A DNA stretch of 64,000 nt from Prosopocoilus inquinatus. Lineage: Eukaryota > Arthropoda > Insecta > Coleoptera > Lucanidae. The first letter of the stretch is position 1, and every line of letters begins with the position of its first letter. This document shows positions 33,201-46,321 of the stretch, piece by piece. Position numbers and translations under genes: made by a program. Under the pieces are notes generated by a model. It was not told where the DNA came from. It saw only the letters and a program-made list of their open reading frames with translations, and did no database searches. Where the stretch lies: assembly GCA_036172665.1 (NCBI GenBank), contig CM069870.1:58466212-58530211 (forward strand), written 5' to 3'.

Positions 33201-34575
33201 AAAAAAATCGAATTTAAAACTTAATGAGTTAGCAGTACTGTGCCGTTCCATTATGAAAAAAAGAAACGAATTTGAAACTTGGTGAGTTGGCAATACTGTG
33301 CGGTCCCGTTATGAAGAACTGCCGCAAACCAAAACCAATCCTAGGACACCCCCCCCCTCACCCCAGCCGGATTCTTCGGAAAAGTATTACGCAATAAAAA
33401 CGTATTAAAAATAATTTTCCATGCAAACCAAAACTCTTATTGATGACGTCAAAATATGTGATTCCCATCTCTATTTATTAGAAATAGGCGGAAATAGATT
33501 ACAATTATTTGACAACTGTACGTGAGTTTACATGTAAGTAGGCGACAGGCAATTTTTGGTTGGTGGACAAATAGACAATTGACAAATAGAACCAAATCCA
33601 CACTTGGAAATATTTTATTTCCCTTTTTTTGGTTTCGAAGAGTTGATGATTGTCGGCCTCCTCTTCAATTTTTTTATTCTCGCTCTGGCATACACTAAAA
33701 CATTATATTTCCAGTAGACTTTGACGGTATACTGCAATAACAAAGAAATAAAGAATGGCTTATAAGTAACTATTATATTAATATGCGTTAGACCTTCTAG
33801 TTTTTCTATTTATAAAAATAACAAACAGTTGTAATGATGATTAGCTCAATAATTAGTATAATTTCTGATTTCCTTAGAATTGTTTGCTTGTTTAGCAAAC
33901 TGGAAACGTTTAAATGCTTATAAATATAATAAGAAAAACACAGTTATTTTTAACCAAGAAAAACACTACTGTTGTTTTTTAATTAAAAAAATTAATCCAT
34001 GTCATTTGCGATAGTAGATATTTCTGTTCGCTTCATCAAACACACCGAGTCGATTATAATGTAATTCACTTCCATTTCAATTCCACCTTTACATACATAG
34101 ATACATACAAGAGTATAATAATGTAAGAGTTCATCCCCGTGACCTATCGAAACTCAATGAAAGTGATATCCTCGAACACACCCTTTAATAAAGCCCTGCT
34201 TTTTTTCCCGAGCTGCCAGCTTAATTACTGCGACCAAGGAAAGGTGCCAGGTGTAATAAATCAGACCGGAAGGACATCTTTATCTTCCTGAAATTACAGG
34301 CGTATTTACTCCGGTGAATAAGTTAATCCGAATCGATTAGGGCGGCGGAAATTAACAAACACGTAAAAAATGCTTTCCCGAGGATTAAAGGATGTTGGTT
34401 GTTAGCACACTCGCTTTTAATCAAAGTCTTTTTCGATTACACACTATCTTCTTTTATTACTTATCATATTTGATATAGATACATAAAATAAAATTACAAG
34501 AATAATACAATTAATATAATCATTAATTTATACGAGAACTATTCTTTTTTTACTTTTGTACTATGAGTTTTTCTT
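30261..34575. other. Gene-free AT-rich stretch
   Basis: No exon recognised. About 32180-33060 is strongly A/purine-biased on the plus strand. Short marks: an ACACCCTGCAT motif near 30717, a GAGG/CCTC-rich imperfect hairpin near 31768-31835, a C-run near 33350. A GC-richer block at 34190-34380 could be regulatory. Confidence 0.35.
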
Positions 34576-34753
34576 TATACAGAGTGCCCATTTTAAATAG
34601 TATTCCCGTAATGTAAGAAAGTAGGCAATACATTTTACGAGTACTTGTTAAAATACGCCGTATTAAACACAAAAATTTGTTTCTAACCTGAATGTTAAAC
34701 TGCCCATTTTAAAATCCCTAAAAGGTTACGATTTAAAATGGGCGTCCTGTATA
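34576..34753. mobile_element. 178-bp MITE
   Basis: Inverted ends TATACAGAGTGCCCATTTTA and TATACAGGACGCCCATTTTA. No coding capacity. Confidence 0.65.
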
Positions 34754-36290
34754 ATTATCATCATAATCATCTTAAAGTAGAGTAGGCAAAAATATAAAAG
34801 AAAACAAAAGCAGATGAGACAGAATTTTTTCTTTTTTTATTAAACTTATTAATGAAATGTTGCAGTGAAAAAATAAAGCAAGGAATGTTTTAGAGAAAAT
34901 GCACAACAAAAATAAAAACAGAGAGGATTTTGATATCTCCAAATGTAGAGAAGGTAAAATTTATAGATTGGGAATTATTAAGAGGGTTTTTGTTCGAAAT
35001 TCTAAATTTTTGTAAGAAAAGAAAGCACGTAAATCACTGAAAATGCAACTCCCGGAAATCGTTTTCTTTTTGGTAACAATGAATTAAATATCCTTTTAAC
35101 TTAATATATTTCCCTATTTTGCCTAGTAGGCTTCGAATCAAGTGCTTGGTGAGCTTCTGCAACGCGATTTGAATCTACACATCTCATTTCTGAAACTCCA
35201 AAATCGACCCAAGCTTCTGCCTGCCTTTTATCTCATACATTTACATATTACAGACGCTATGGAAGATCAGTAACAGCCATGCCGTCTTTACAGATGGGCC
35301 TGCTGGACCCGGGCCAATGGCCCCGGACTCGGGAGAAGCTCCGACTGACAAACTGTGTGTTAGGGGTAGTAAAACAAAGAAATCTTGCACTTTATTTTAT
35401 GTAGCTACCAAATAAAAAAATAACATTCACTAGAAATCAAGAAAGTTAATTTACTTATCTACAGTGATAACAAACTGCAGGAACACTTGCTCCTTTTGAA
35501 AGCCAAACAAAATTTTAAGCGAAGTAAGGAGTACTATGTTTCTAAAAAGATTAAGTGTGTAGTTTGTCATTGATGAATGATGGAAAGTGATATTCTCAAA
35601 GAAATCGACTTTGAGGAAGTAGCTGATAATTTTAAACAAAAAAAGGCACTTGTATGACTATAGATTTTTCTTCACTTTTTTGATCTGTGTTTCCCAGTAT
35701 ATTTTTCTTCACTTTTTTCAGTCTTTTTTTACTTTTTACTCTGCATTCAATAATATTGGTCGTCACGGACGAGCTCCATTTTATTATCAAATAATTACAA
35801 ATGTCTGTAAGATACCATAAATATTCAGAAATGATTTGCATAAAATTAACTTTCGTAAGGGGGCCTCGAAAACCGAAAGCGCCGAGGGCCAGCGCATGAC
35901 TTAAGACGGCACTGAGTAACAGTTATAATCAGTACTTTAAGTAACAGTATAGTTAATGGTTAATACAAGATGCACACCTTGTAGATATGTCTTTGATATA
36001 CTACTTTTTTGCTCATCTCTCCGAGCACTTAAAACTTGAAATCTTTCAATCATGTTGAACAATTGCGGTGCTTGAAAATTGGTACGTCGAAAATTGTCAT
36101 AAATGTCAAAAATTCGAAATTTTGTAATGTGTAAGTCAAACCTTTCTGTATCATTTTAATGATAGAGGTAAATTTGACAAATTCATGGCAGAATTTACCG
36201 TAATTTGAGTAACGTTTAGAAACTTCAAATTTAGGTTCAATTTACACCCAAACGTTGCATTTCTCATAGCGTACCAGTTTCCAACAGCTG
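34754..36290. other. Gene-free stretch
   Basis: AT-rich. A GC-rich block at 35260-35350 (GGGCCTGCTGGACCCGGGCC) has no convincing frame; its relation to GGGGGCCTCGAAAACC near 35860 suggests an eroded repeat. Nothing else recognised. Confidence 0.3.
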
Positions 36291-37018
36291 TACACTGCTG
36301 TCGAAAAGTTTTAAGACGAAAAGCAGTAAATCTGTTGGAATTTGTGCCTTATTGAAATAGCCCGTCTGAATTTAGAACCTTCTGCATTCGAGCCTCCCCG
36401 TTTCTCTTTCCCTCTCTTGACCAGGGGATGAGCAGGGTCATAAAATTCATTCACGAGAGCACGTAATCTGTTAAGCATTGAATAAGGAAATTCCAGGTAA
36501 TGAGAACTGCGTAATTTGTAATGTATTATGACAGTAATTATTAATAAAATTAATTCAGGTATATAGTTATGTTTTGTGAAGTCATGTTTAGTTTGTTAAT
36601 TGTTTTTAGTTTAATGTTAATAAAAATAATATCTACCCGGGTTTTGTTATATTCTGTTTTTTTTTTTTATGATTCGATTTAGATTTTCATATTTAAATTG
36701 TTAACAAAATTGAAAGATATTAAATCAAAATGTTTTAAACTGCCATAAGTTCGGAATGTATTTTAATTTAAATTTAAGTTTGAACGTGTTATTGTTGTTG
36801 AATAATAAATAAACGAAGTGATCAATAAATGAAAATACTAAAATGTCTCATGTGTTGCAATTAAAAATTTCCAACGCTAATTTAGATTAAACTATTATAT
36901 AGAGTCAAACAAAACGAGTTAAATAAACCAAAATTATTTTATTATCCTATTTTTTCTGTATAAATCGAATGAGTAACAAAGTATTTTTAATGACACATTA
37001 ATTTTTAATTGGACTTAT

Positions 37019-37136
37019 GGCCGTTTTCATAATCAGACTTTAAGGAAGCGTTAAGTCAATTTACGAATGGGGAAACAAATGTATTTTTTTAGGTTAAAAT
37101 AACTTTAAAATTAAAGTCCTATTATGAAATCGGACC
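37019..37136. mobile_element. 118-bp MITE
   Basis: Ends GGCCGTTTTCATAATCAGAC and GGTCCGATTTCATAATAGGA, then TTTAA. Related in style to the GGCCCG-ended MITEs at 28.1 and 28.5 kb. Confidence 0.6.
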
Positions 37137-37426
37137 TTACTGTTATATTAATTAATTCATGAAAACGTATGATAAAGAATATTCTTAAAAGTCATGCAAA
37201 TTTCTGTTCATGAAACTGGGAATTTAAATACAAATTGAGGAATTTAAGCATCTAATAAGAAAATAAAAATTAATACTAAGTAGGATATTGTCCCTAATAT
37301 TTAATCCTGTTTAATTATCTTGCGCATGAATGATTATATACCTCTACATCCTATTACATTTGTAAAATGTTGGTATTCTGGAAACTTTCCGGTAATACCG
37401 TGAATTATCCCAATTTAGTGTGTAGG

Positions 37427-37612
37427 TACACAGAGAAAAATCAATAGTAAAAAGTAACACAAATTGTAGTTAGAATGAAGACGGAAACAAATTGTAGCAA
37501 ATATTCGCACAATTATCGGACTATTTACTACAATTGTGCTAATATTTACTACAATTGTGTTAATATTTGCTACAATTTGTGTTACTTTTTACTATTGACT
37601 TTTCTCTGTGTA
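37427..37612. mobile_element. 186-bp MITE with near-perfect 43-bp ends
   Basis: Ends TACACAGAGAAAAATCAATA and TACACAGAGAAAAGTCAATA, continuing GTAAAAAGTAACACAAATTG. The inner part has repeats of TACTACAATTGTG. High end identity suggests relative youth. Confidence 0.82.
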
Positions 37613-38136
37613 TAAGCAGCTGCGAACTAATTATCTTTTAGTATTGAACAATTTCTTGTGTCGGAAAGATTCGTTTAATTTCGTTGTGAAATGGAACGCA
37701 GAACACATACTACCGAAAGAGATAATCATTCCATTGTATGTATATTGTCATAGGACCAACGATACCTGTTATTATTACTGGAAACCGTAACCAACATTTA
37801 TTTATTAGGCTTGCCGACGGCGGTACCATAATAGCACGTCAGTCGGCTAAATGTTGTTAAGGTTCATAATTGCAAAGTATGGATATTCGTACGGCCAGGG
37901 GTAATTCATTTCGTCTTAAAACTTTTCGACACCACCGTACCATGGAACGCAAATAGAAGTAAAGGACTCCTAAGGCTACTTATGCGTTATTTTAGTTTTG
38001 TAAAACAAGCTTCAATGTCTTTTTGACAAATATTTGTAACAATCAAGTAACATTAGTCCATTACACAGCATTAGAAAATCAATACCAGACATACAATAGC
38101 GATTAAAATCGTTTACTTTTCCACGCACCCGAGGTA

Positions 38137-38407
38137 CATCTGAAGAGCATTCACGCAAAACTTGATAAGTCAAAAACGACGAACTTCGACTTCGACATGG
38201 AATCAAGGGTTTATTATTGAGATGAATCATCTGGTGAAACCTGATTCATTCATATCTCGTGTAATATATCATAATATATAAGAAATTAATTAATCAGGAC
38301 TTGCCAGAAAATGCAACTCAATAATAAAATTCTTGATTCCATGTCTAACTCGAGTTAGAGTTCGTCGTTCTTGACGTATTAAGTTTTATGTGAATGCTCT
38401 TCATATT
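38137..38407. mobile_element. Palindromic element, about 90-bp arms
   Basis: The left arm contains GAAGAGCATTCACGCAAAAC and GACATGGAATCAAG; the right arm is the complement with GAAGAGCATTCACATAAAAC and an extra CTCGAGTTA block. MITE-like. Confidence 0.7.
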
Positions 38408-38799
38408 TGAAATTTGTGAAGTATTGTGAAATCTGTGCATATTAATTAATTAATTTAATTTATTCCAACAAATTGAAACCAATCAATGCCACAGATTACC
38501 TATAAATATTCAACATATTCAAACGCCGGAAGGTATTTTGAGCACACAGTTTTACATTTAGCCTGATTAAGAAAAGCGGAATTACCTCAAGTTGAAACTC
38601 ATTTTCAGCGATTCTCCCTAAAAAAAATGTGGACAAATCTTAGCAATGATTCTTAACGTTCTTTTTAATTACTGTAAATGATGCTTCTAATTCACTTTCT
38701 ACCCATTTCCATAGTACGGTGATCATATTTACACAGTTAGTTTGTCAAATTCATTTCGTTACCACAGCAACAGTTTTCTGAAACGCGCACTTACGTTAA

Positions 38800-39030
38800 A
38801 GTGGTATTCGGGACACTTTATCCGAGAATGGCACGAAAATTTAGTACTCGGACTGTATTAGCCTCGTCCACAATAATTCCTGCGAAGTGTGAATGCTTGC
38901 ATTGCACCCCTTCTCCTTCCACTCAATAACAACTCTATGCATCCGAGCCGCGGGAAGGTGACAGAAGTAAATAGTACATTCGGCGTAAAAAGCATCCAAC
39001 AATAAGTGGCCTGAATTATTTTCCCTGACT
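38800..39030 (-). repeat. Dispersed repeat R230, copy 1
   Basis: The complement shares GATGCTTTTTACGCCGAATG, TACTATTTAC and GGCTAATACAGTCCGAGTAC with 45160..45375 on the plus strand. The 65-codon frame here is not matched in the other copy, so I do not call a gene. Confidence 0.6.
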
Positions 39031-39644
39031 GTCTCCATTTTTTATGTCGTCTGGCACGATTGTTTTTATTGTAACTACTTGAATGGCAGTTTCCTTGTTG
39101 TAAATAAATTTAAAAAATACAACTGAGGCTATAACTTCCCAAGGTCTCATTCTAAGACTTTACATTTTTCTCGTAATTTACAAAATTCAGTTTTATTTTG
39201 GTAGAATAAATATGAATCGCCCTGTATATAAATGTACATTATTACTTTCCTTTAATAGTTAATTCTATCGCTTCTCCTAAAATGTTTTATCACATCCTCA
39301 CAGTAACTTTTAAGTAACAATCAATTTCTTACTTATCCAAGTCTCAACTTAGTGCCCCTTTTCTTATACCTATTCCTTCCAATTTGCAAGAATCCAGATT
39401 CTTATCATTATTTTTTTGTATAATTCAGTATACTTTATTTAATTAAGATACTTTACTAAATTATTAGAAATCAGGTTGAAGTATGAGTAATCTGAATTGG
39501 AAATCATACCGAAGTGTAACTCATATGAAAATACAAAATTAAAAACGTGCAGCTTAAGCAATGAAAGCATTCGTCAGCATTAGTTATACCAGGGTGTTAT
39601 GTTAATAACAAGAGCAAGCTTACATTGCATTGCTCTACCGAGCG
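39031..39644. other. Gene-free stretch
   Basis: AT-rich; nothing recognised. Confidence 0.3.
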
Positions 39645-39945
39645 TGAATCAACGGTGATTCATTTGGAAAGCTCTATGCACTGCGTAATGCGTAATGCAA
39701 GTCCCAAGTTTTAGCTGCCCACATTCATTCTGGATCATAATAAATAGCTCCAGAGAAGAATATTGAGGGTAGTTCCGCAGAAAAGTTTCGAATATGGCAC
39801 GCGTCTTAAAAATTTTCTTGTCGTAAGGTGTTAAAATTTCAAAATTTATTCCACCATTCAATTTTCTTGACTTAATTTAAATAAAGTGTAACTGAGAAGC
39901 ATCCACGACCGGAAAGGGTGAGTTTGAATAAAGTATTACTGTTAG
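39645..39945 (+). repeat. Dispersed repeat R300, copy 2
   Basis: Contains TAAATAAAGTGTAACTGAGA, GCATCCACGACCGGAAAGG and GTGAGTTTGAATAAAGTA, as in copies 1 and 3. Confidence 0.65.
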
Positions 39946-41670
39946 CAAAGTTTTTCGGAGTATACTGTTTTATGTAGATCAGCTTCTCTCTTTCATACTC
40001 TAGTTTCAAATTTATGATAATTGTTAAAATTGAATTAATTAATTAATTTCATTAAATGTGTCTATTATTTGTTTGTATTATGGTGGAATATATCTTATTA
40101 AATAAAGATTCAGACTTTTATTTGAATTAAAAAAGCTGACAGATAAGGAATGGACCATTTTCGAAAATCCCAAAAATATAAGTGGACGCCATTCGAGCAA
40201 TACGTGAAAAACTATTTGAAAATCTATTTCTGATTTTCTAGGGGGCTATTAACAAAGAAATCGAAATTCATCTCTGTGCGAGTTGTTAAAACAATTGGGG
40301 TTGAAAAGGGGTTGAAAAGAGGCTCGAACCTCCGTCCGCACGTCTTACAATTTTATAATTATCACAAGCAAATATAAAATAGGATAAAACCAGAAAGACC
40401 AAAGAACAAATAAAATGTTTCCAATAATTACGGTACAATCAATTTACGAAATAAGCTCCGCATATGAATAAAAAGGAAAACAGATAAATAACATTAATTT
40501 GAACAGTAATGGTCTTCAGAAAACTGAAACGCTTGCATTTAAATTTTTATTAATTCCTTTGTCGTGCAAATTTTATGCACAGTAGAAGACCTCGTTTTCA
40601 GTCATCACAAAATCTTAAAATTTCAATGAGTTTAGCCTCAATTAACACCAAATATTACAAATACAAAATGTCCTACTAAACCTTTGATTACTTGATTGTG
40701 CATAATCAAGGATTTTAATGATTTTGTTGCACATAATTCAACTTGCCTTCATCGATGAAAACCGTAAAAAATTCAATCTTGGTTTCCCTTCCACTCTTGT
40801 CTGTTCCCGCAAATTTCACCCCAGGGAAAATGCCATTTGTTAAATCTGAGGCAAGTGTTTAATGTAACTTGATTCAGCGCCTTGTCTTCGATAATGGCGT
40901 CTAAAGAAACTTCCAGTCCCGCGAAAATTTGCAGTGAAAAGTTTAAAGAAAAGATATCCAAAACAATCAATAAATCGGAAAGATTAAATAGAATTCGTAA
41001 TTTTTTTATTGAATGAGAAATGATTTGAAATTTTATTGTATACTATATTTCTGCATATTACTCTTATTGTACACTATATTTCTGCATATTACATACATAT
41101 TATCCCGATTATTCTAAGAAGACCCACAATTTACCATAATATTTCCTTTGTGTAAGCACATGAAAGGACTTAAGCTTCTAGAATAATCTTCTTCTTGGTG
41201 GATTGTACAAATTTATGCAAGCCCTCTGAATCGTGTATGCAAGAAATTCCTTTGTCGCAGCTGTTGTACCACCATAATCTCGAGATACTATTTTTTATTT
41301 GCTTCATATACTCAGAGATGTTGCGTCGTGAGCTATCGCCAAGCCCGGGAAAAAATATTACTTGGTCCCTAAATTGTAGAACGATGATGATAATGATGAT
41401 GTACTGGCTCCTCTGAACCCTGAGACCGGGAAATTTTACCCCTTCACCCCCTTCAAACACAGTCTCATAAACTGATTTAAAAACTACAATTTCTGAAATT
41501 TACATTATTTATACCGGGTGATCATTTTCAATCCGAAATGTAGGAGATTAGTATTATTACTCGTGATAATGATTTTTTTTAATGCTTTTCTAACGGTTCG
41601 GGTCGGTACGGGTCAACTCGCTCAATTTAAACTGTATTCTTATCTTCATCACAAACTATTTATTTACATA
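39946..41670. other. Gene-free stretch
   Basis: AT-rich. At 41035-41095 ACTATATTTCTGCATATTAC is repeated in tandem. At 40320 an isolated tRNA-B-box-like GGTTCGAGCC is on the minus strand. No gene seen. Confidence 0.3.
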
Positions 41671-42263
41671 CTGGGTGTCTCATAACCTACGGAGGAGATG
41701 ATAAGGGAGATCAAATTAAAGAATTTTTCTCAATAAATTTTCGGTAAAAACGCAATAAATAAAAAGTTACAAGAGTTTACAGCGAAATTAATTAAGAAGC
41801 AAAAGTTACTCCCTGTAGTAACATTTTATGTTTTAAAATCAAATTTAACGCATTTATGAGTTAATTGAACACTGCTTTACAATAAAGAACTATTTTAAAA
41901 ATGTAGTCACGTTAAAGTTATGGCTATTTCAGTTTTTCTTCTAATGCCCAAAAAACAGGTTTTCCTATCGTTATGCACCGCCTACTAATTAAAAACAAAA
42001 CTGGGAAACAGATTAACATGGACATTTTATGAATGATGATTTTGATAAATTTAGAGTTTATTTAATAATACAGTTGCATTTCGTGAAATAATTTTTATTA
42101 ATTAAGAAGCTACAGGTGTAAATTAAAGAAGAAATTAAGAAAGTTAAGCTGCTGTAGCTTTCTTATTATTGGGTTTTGGACAAAAGCCAATTAAGGAAAG
42201 AGCTTTATTTTGATGTCCCACAGCTGCCCTTTCAATTTCCTCCGTACGTTGTGAGACCCCCAG
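41671..42263. mobile_element. 593-bp non-autonomous DNA element, family P2, copy 2
   Basis: Ends CTGGGTGTCTCATAACCTAC and CTGGGGGTCTCACAACGTAC, then GGAGGA; TA flanks. The interior matches the copy at 5821..6427 in blocks such as AAGAAGC and CTTTCTTATTATTGGGTTTT. Confidence 0.82.
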
Positions 42264-42330
42264 TATATAAAAGTAAACATATTGAGTAATGGGTTTGGTT
42301 CCGCACGACACTTTAGTCCGCTCGGGAATG

Positions 42331-42500
42331 CAGACAAGACGCTTGTCTCGGAATTATGCAAGACACTTGGATTCTGGACAGGGGAACAGACAAAACACTT
42401 GTCTCGGTATTATGCAAGACGCTTGTTACGAGATTAAGCAAGACTCTTGCATGGGAGGTCAGGAATGTTAGCAAAACTCTTGCTAGAGGTCTATCCAAGA
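42331..42500 (+). repeat. Degenerate minisatellite of AAGACNCTTG words
   Basis: GACAAGACGCTTGTCTCGG, GCAAGACACTTGGATTCTGG, GACAAAACACTTGTCTCGG, GCAAGACGCTTGTTACG, GCAAGACTCTTGCATGGG and GCAAAACTCTTGCTAGAGG follow at 20-40-nt spacing. Each word is itself a short palindrome. Open frames through it look incidental. Confidence 0.7.
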
Positions 42501-43331
42501 TGCTTAGACCAAGACGTTCACGTGAACGCATTCAACTGAATGTAAGATTTAAGGTGCGCACTCGCTTTTATACCGTTCGGTGCGTAGTGGGAGCAGCGTC
42601 CCACATCTCAATCTCCCAGTAAATGCCCCTTCCTCAACAGAAACTTTATTAATAAAATTTACAAATTATGTATGCGAAGGCACTTCGTTATATTTTTAAT
42701 ACGATTTTAATGAAAAATGTCATTAACAAGGGTAGTCATGCTAACCTCCTATGTTTCGGATTGAGAATGATCACCCTTTATGTTCCTGCAATCATTTCAA
42801 TAATTATTACATCCTGAAATTTAAGAACATACAGAGGTGCGAACTATTTTATGGCATGAGCAATTTTTTTCGGATATCAAAAATCAATGCCGAAAAAGGA
42901 GAAGGAATAAAGAGGCTATTAGATTAAGAAACGCGGAAAAAAATAATACACGAAAGGGTTATTAATAGAGAGATAGTGAGCATTACAGAATATTGAGGAA
43001 AAAAATTGCAGGAGTATAAAACGATAACAAAACGAGTTGCAAAAATTTGTAGCAAAAAGAGAAAACAGAAAAAAAAGAACTGGTTTGATGAAGAGTGTGG
43101 AAGCGAAGAAGGAAACTAAGATTAGTGATGCCAGCAAAAGCAAAGGAGAAAGTAAAAATTAAATATATGACGCAAATATTGGAAATATGGAAAAGAACTA
43201 AGAATTAAAGTATACTCAAAAAAAATATAAAAGCAACCAAATTAAAACCTTGTGCCAGAGAATTAAAATTGAAAGAAAAAGATACGGATAAGTGGGAACT
43301 GTGTTTTAAAGGAACATATGGGGAGATTGTG

Positions 43332-44381
43332 AAGGCCGTTTGATAATTCCGGTAAATTTTTATGAGATGGCGCTACTATCTGCATGGTGACGTCACAGTT
43401 GGCAACTGTCATCCTTCAAACAAAATTCTGCAACATTTGCTGCAAGATTTGAAATAAAACCCAAACATTGTTTTTGTTCTCCAGACTCTTCAAGTGTGCA
43501 TTGTAGCTGTTAACAAGATCGCCCAATAAAAGTATGCGATATTGCTGAGACTGTAGGTATGTTATATGAACGGATGCATAATATCTTGGACGAAAAATTG
43601 CATATGAAGAAGCTTTGTGCTCGATGGGAAACGCGATTGTTGACCAGCGGCTAAAAGCACGCAAGAAAGGGAATTTTGTCGCAGTGTTTGGCAATGTTTA
43701 ATCGCAATCCGAAAGATTTCTTGCGGCGATTCGTTACCGTAGACGAAATATGTACTGCATAATTCCACTCCTAAGACAAAACAGCATTTGAAACAGTGGA
43801 CAGTGAGTGGTAAAAGTGCACCTAAGAAGGCGAAGATCGTTTTGTCAGTTGGGAAGGTCATGGCCACATTTTTCTGGGATTCACAAGGAATCATCCTGGT
43901 TGACTACTTAGAGAAGGAAAATACAATAACAGGAGCCTAGTATGCAACTTTTTTGGACCGTTTGAGAGAACAGCTGGAATAAAAACGGCCAAGGTTGACA
44001 CGCAAGAAAGTACTGTTCAACCAAGACAAGCGTCATCGCATAAATCGATAATTGCAAGGGAAAAATTGCATGGTTCAGGCTTTGAATTAATTCCTCATCC
44101 ACCCTATTCTCCGTACTTGGCCCTGAGTTATTCTTTTCTCTTCCCAGACTTGAAAATTTGGGTTGGTGGAAAGAAATTGTCGCCTAATGAAACTGTTATC
44201 GTCGCTGTCAACGAGTATTTTGCAGCATTTGAAAAAAGTTACTCCTACTTTTCTAATGGATTGAATAAAATAGAATCTCGTTGGATTAGGTATTTCAACT
44301 ACGTTGAAAAATAAAATAGATTTTTTCCAAAAAAAAATTGTTTAACTTGCTTTTTTACCCTAATTATCAAACGACCCTCGT
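43332..44381 (+). pseudogene. Decayed mariner inside the LINE
   Basis: Inverted ends GGCCGTTTGATAATT and GGGTCGTTTGATAATT, both followed by a GGTAAA word. Transposase traces on the plus strand: FFWDSQGIILVDYLEKENTI (near 43870-43930), LTRKKVLFNQDKRH (second catalytic block, near 44000), HPPYSPYLALSYSFLF (third block, Asp lost, near 44100). Multiple stops. Confidence 0.85.
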
Positions 44382-45159
44382 ATAGCAGCAGAAGTCTAAA
44401 CAAATGGAGAACGTATTTTGAAGAGGAGAAAGCGCAAATAGAAAATGTAGTAGAAAGAGGAAGGGCCGTCACCAACCAAAGAACGAATTACGGGAACAGT
44501 AAGAAGTAATAAGGGCCCGGCATCTGATAGATTAACTGCCGAATTATTTAAGGAAGAAGTCAAAGTTTGGACGAACACATAAACTGATCAAAGAAATGTA
44601 AAAAAGGAGCAGATACCAATAGAATAAAAACAAGCTCTATATAAGAAGGAGGACTTTACAGAACGTCAAGGAATTAAAAACAAAAAAAATTGAACAAAGT
44701 AAAAATGATAAGAATAACAGTACCTACCAGAAAATCAGTAAATACCAGAAATAATTGAAATCAGCAAGGACTGAGTCAATGGAACCCACTATCGCCGGTG
44801 GAATTATCTATAGGAAAAGATATCAGTATTTAACTTAAACGGATGACCTACTAAATGTGAGCAAAAGGCAGGAATAGAAAGCAAAACATGGCTTGTACAT
44901 AAACGGGAGAAAAAGAGAAATACTCGTACATGGACGGATAAATAGAAAAATACCGAAAAGGGAAAAGTGTATACGTTTACAAAAAGACCAAATATTGAAA
45001 TAGGAATGCAAACCAGAATAATGGGAGGAATCCGATGTTATAGAATATTAAAGAATAAAAAAATCCCGAAGAAAGCAAACGTAAAATTGTAAAAAAAAAA
45101 ACAGTAAGAAGACCAGCAGTGGTATACTTTTTAACACTAAGTAGGCACTAATACCCAGG

Positions 45160-45375
45160 GATAAGAATTGATTCTATTTGGTGTTAGATGCTTTTAACTC
45201 GGAATGTACTATTTACGCCTTTCGCAACCCCGATGCTTTTAATTGTTATTGGTTGGGACGGGAAGGGGTACATTGCACTTGACAGAAATTATTGTGGAGG
45301 TGACTAATACAGTCCAAATACTAAATTTCTGTACTGGTCCCGGATCAAGTGGACCGATTTCTGTTCCCTGCTAAT
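45160..45375 (+). repeat. Dispersed repeat R230, copy 2
   Basis: GATGCTTTTAACTCGGAATG, TACTATTTACGCC and GACTAATACAGTCCAAATAC match the complement of 38800..39030. Confidence 0.6.
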
Positions 45376-46321
45376 AACATGTAGATATGGAAAAGAAAAG
45401 AAGAAATTCAGAGAAAAGAAGATACGGGATAGATGGTTGAGAGGAACAAATGAGAAACTGAAGGAATTTTACAAACAAGTCTAGTAGGGATTATCAGATT
45501 AGATTGATGTTAATGTTAGAGGTCGACCAAAAATAAGATAGACAACGAAATGGAGAAGATAGAGAAGAATAAAAATTGTGAATCACCAAAAGCCTTGAGA
45601 AAGCGAAAAACAGAAGGTTATGGAGAAAAAAATTAAGCAAACAATGAACCAGTTAGGCTCGCAGAGTTAGCCCGTACATTTGTGTTTTCTTGCATGAATG
45701 TTTTACACATAAATACTAAAATAACTTGAAACGGTAAAAGCGTAGTAACATACTGACATTAAACCGCCTTTATTATTTTCTTGTCGACATACATAAAAAA
45801 ACGTTTATTCTTCTGTGTCTCCATTGCTACATCTGCAAATTCGAATTAATTGAACATAAATGAAATGCGTTACACTTGAAAATCTAAAGCAAACAATAAT
45901 ATCCTAACGTATTTGTGTACTTAGATCTCCAAATTATATTTGTAGGGTATTATAGTCGCTCAATGTTTGTTCAGGATTTAAAATAGGGGAACGTAATGCT
46001 TATTGATGTAGAAAATTTGGGTCCAATTCCGTGTGCCTATATTTGAATAACTTGGATTGGGATTGTAAATTCTTTTATATTTCAATTATAAAACTGTTTT
46101 CTCATCGTTCTACTTGCCTATTTGTAAAATACGTGGAAATATGTTTATTTTAACGAACTCTTTTCTTAGTTTTTCTTCTTCTGCTTGACTGTAACCAATT
46201 GCATTTCCTGTAAATTTTAAATTTACTATTCAAATATAACCAGTATGTTCAATATCTAACGCGCGCTCTTTTTCTCTCAATTTATTTTAGTGGTTTAACT
46301 GAGTTGTCCTTTTTTTTTCAG

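Larger units (their letters stand above)
36293..37937. mobile_element. Tc1-like element remnant with inner MITEs
   Basis: Terminal repeats CACTGCTGTCGAAAAGTTTT and CGGTGGTGTCGAAAAGTTTT, each followed by AAGACGAAA, with TA outside on both sides. No transposase is left. It contains two smaller MITEs (37019 and 37427). Confidence 0.72.
42870..45640 (+). pseudogene. Strongly decayed RTE-type LINE
   Basis: Purine-rich plus strand. Around 44400-44580 a frame reads RWRTYFEEEKAQIENVVERG and, after stops, the KGPGSD-type block before DRLTAELFKEE typical of RTE RT. Near 45520 RGRPKIR recalls the RTE C-terminus. Many stops. A mariner (43332..44381) splits it; the sides join plausibly. Confidence 0.5.

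Noticed and set aside
40315..40340. tRNA B-box-like GGTTCGAGCC on the minus strand
   Set aside because: No A box at the right distance, no anticodon arm or acceptor stem could be built.
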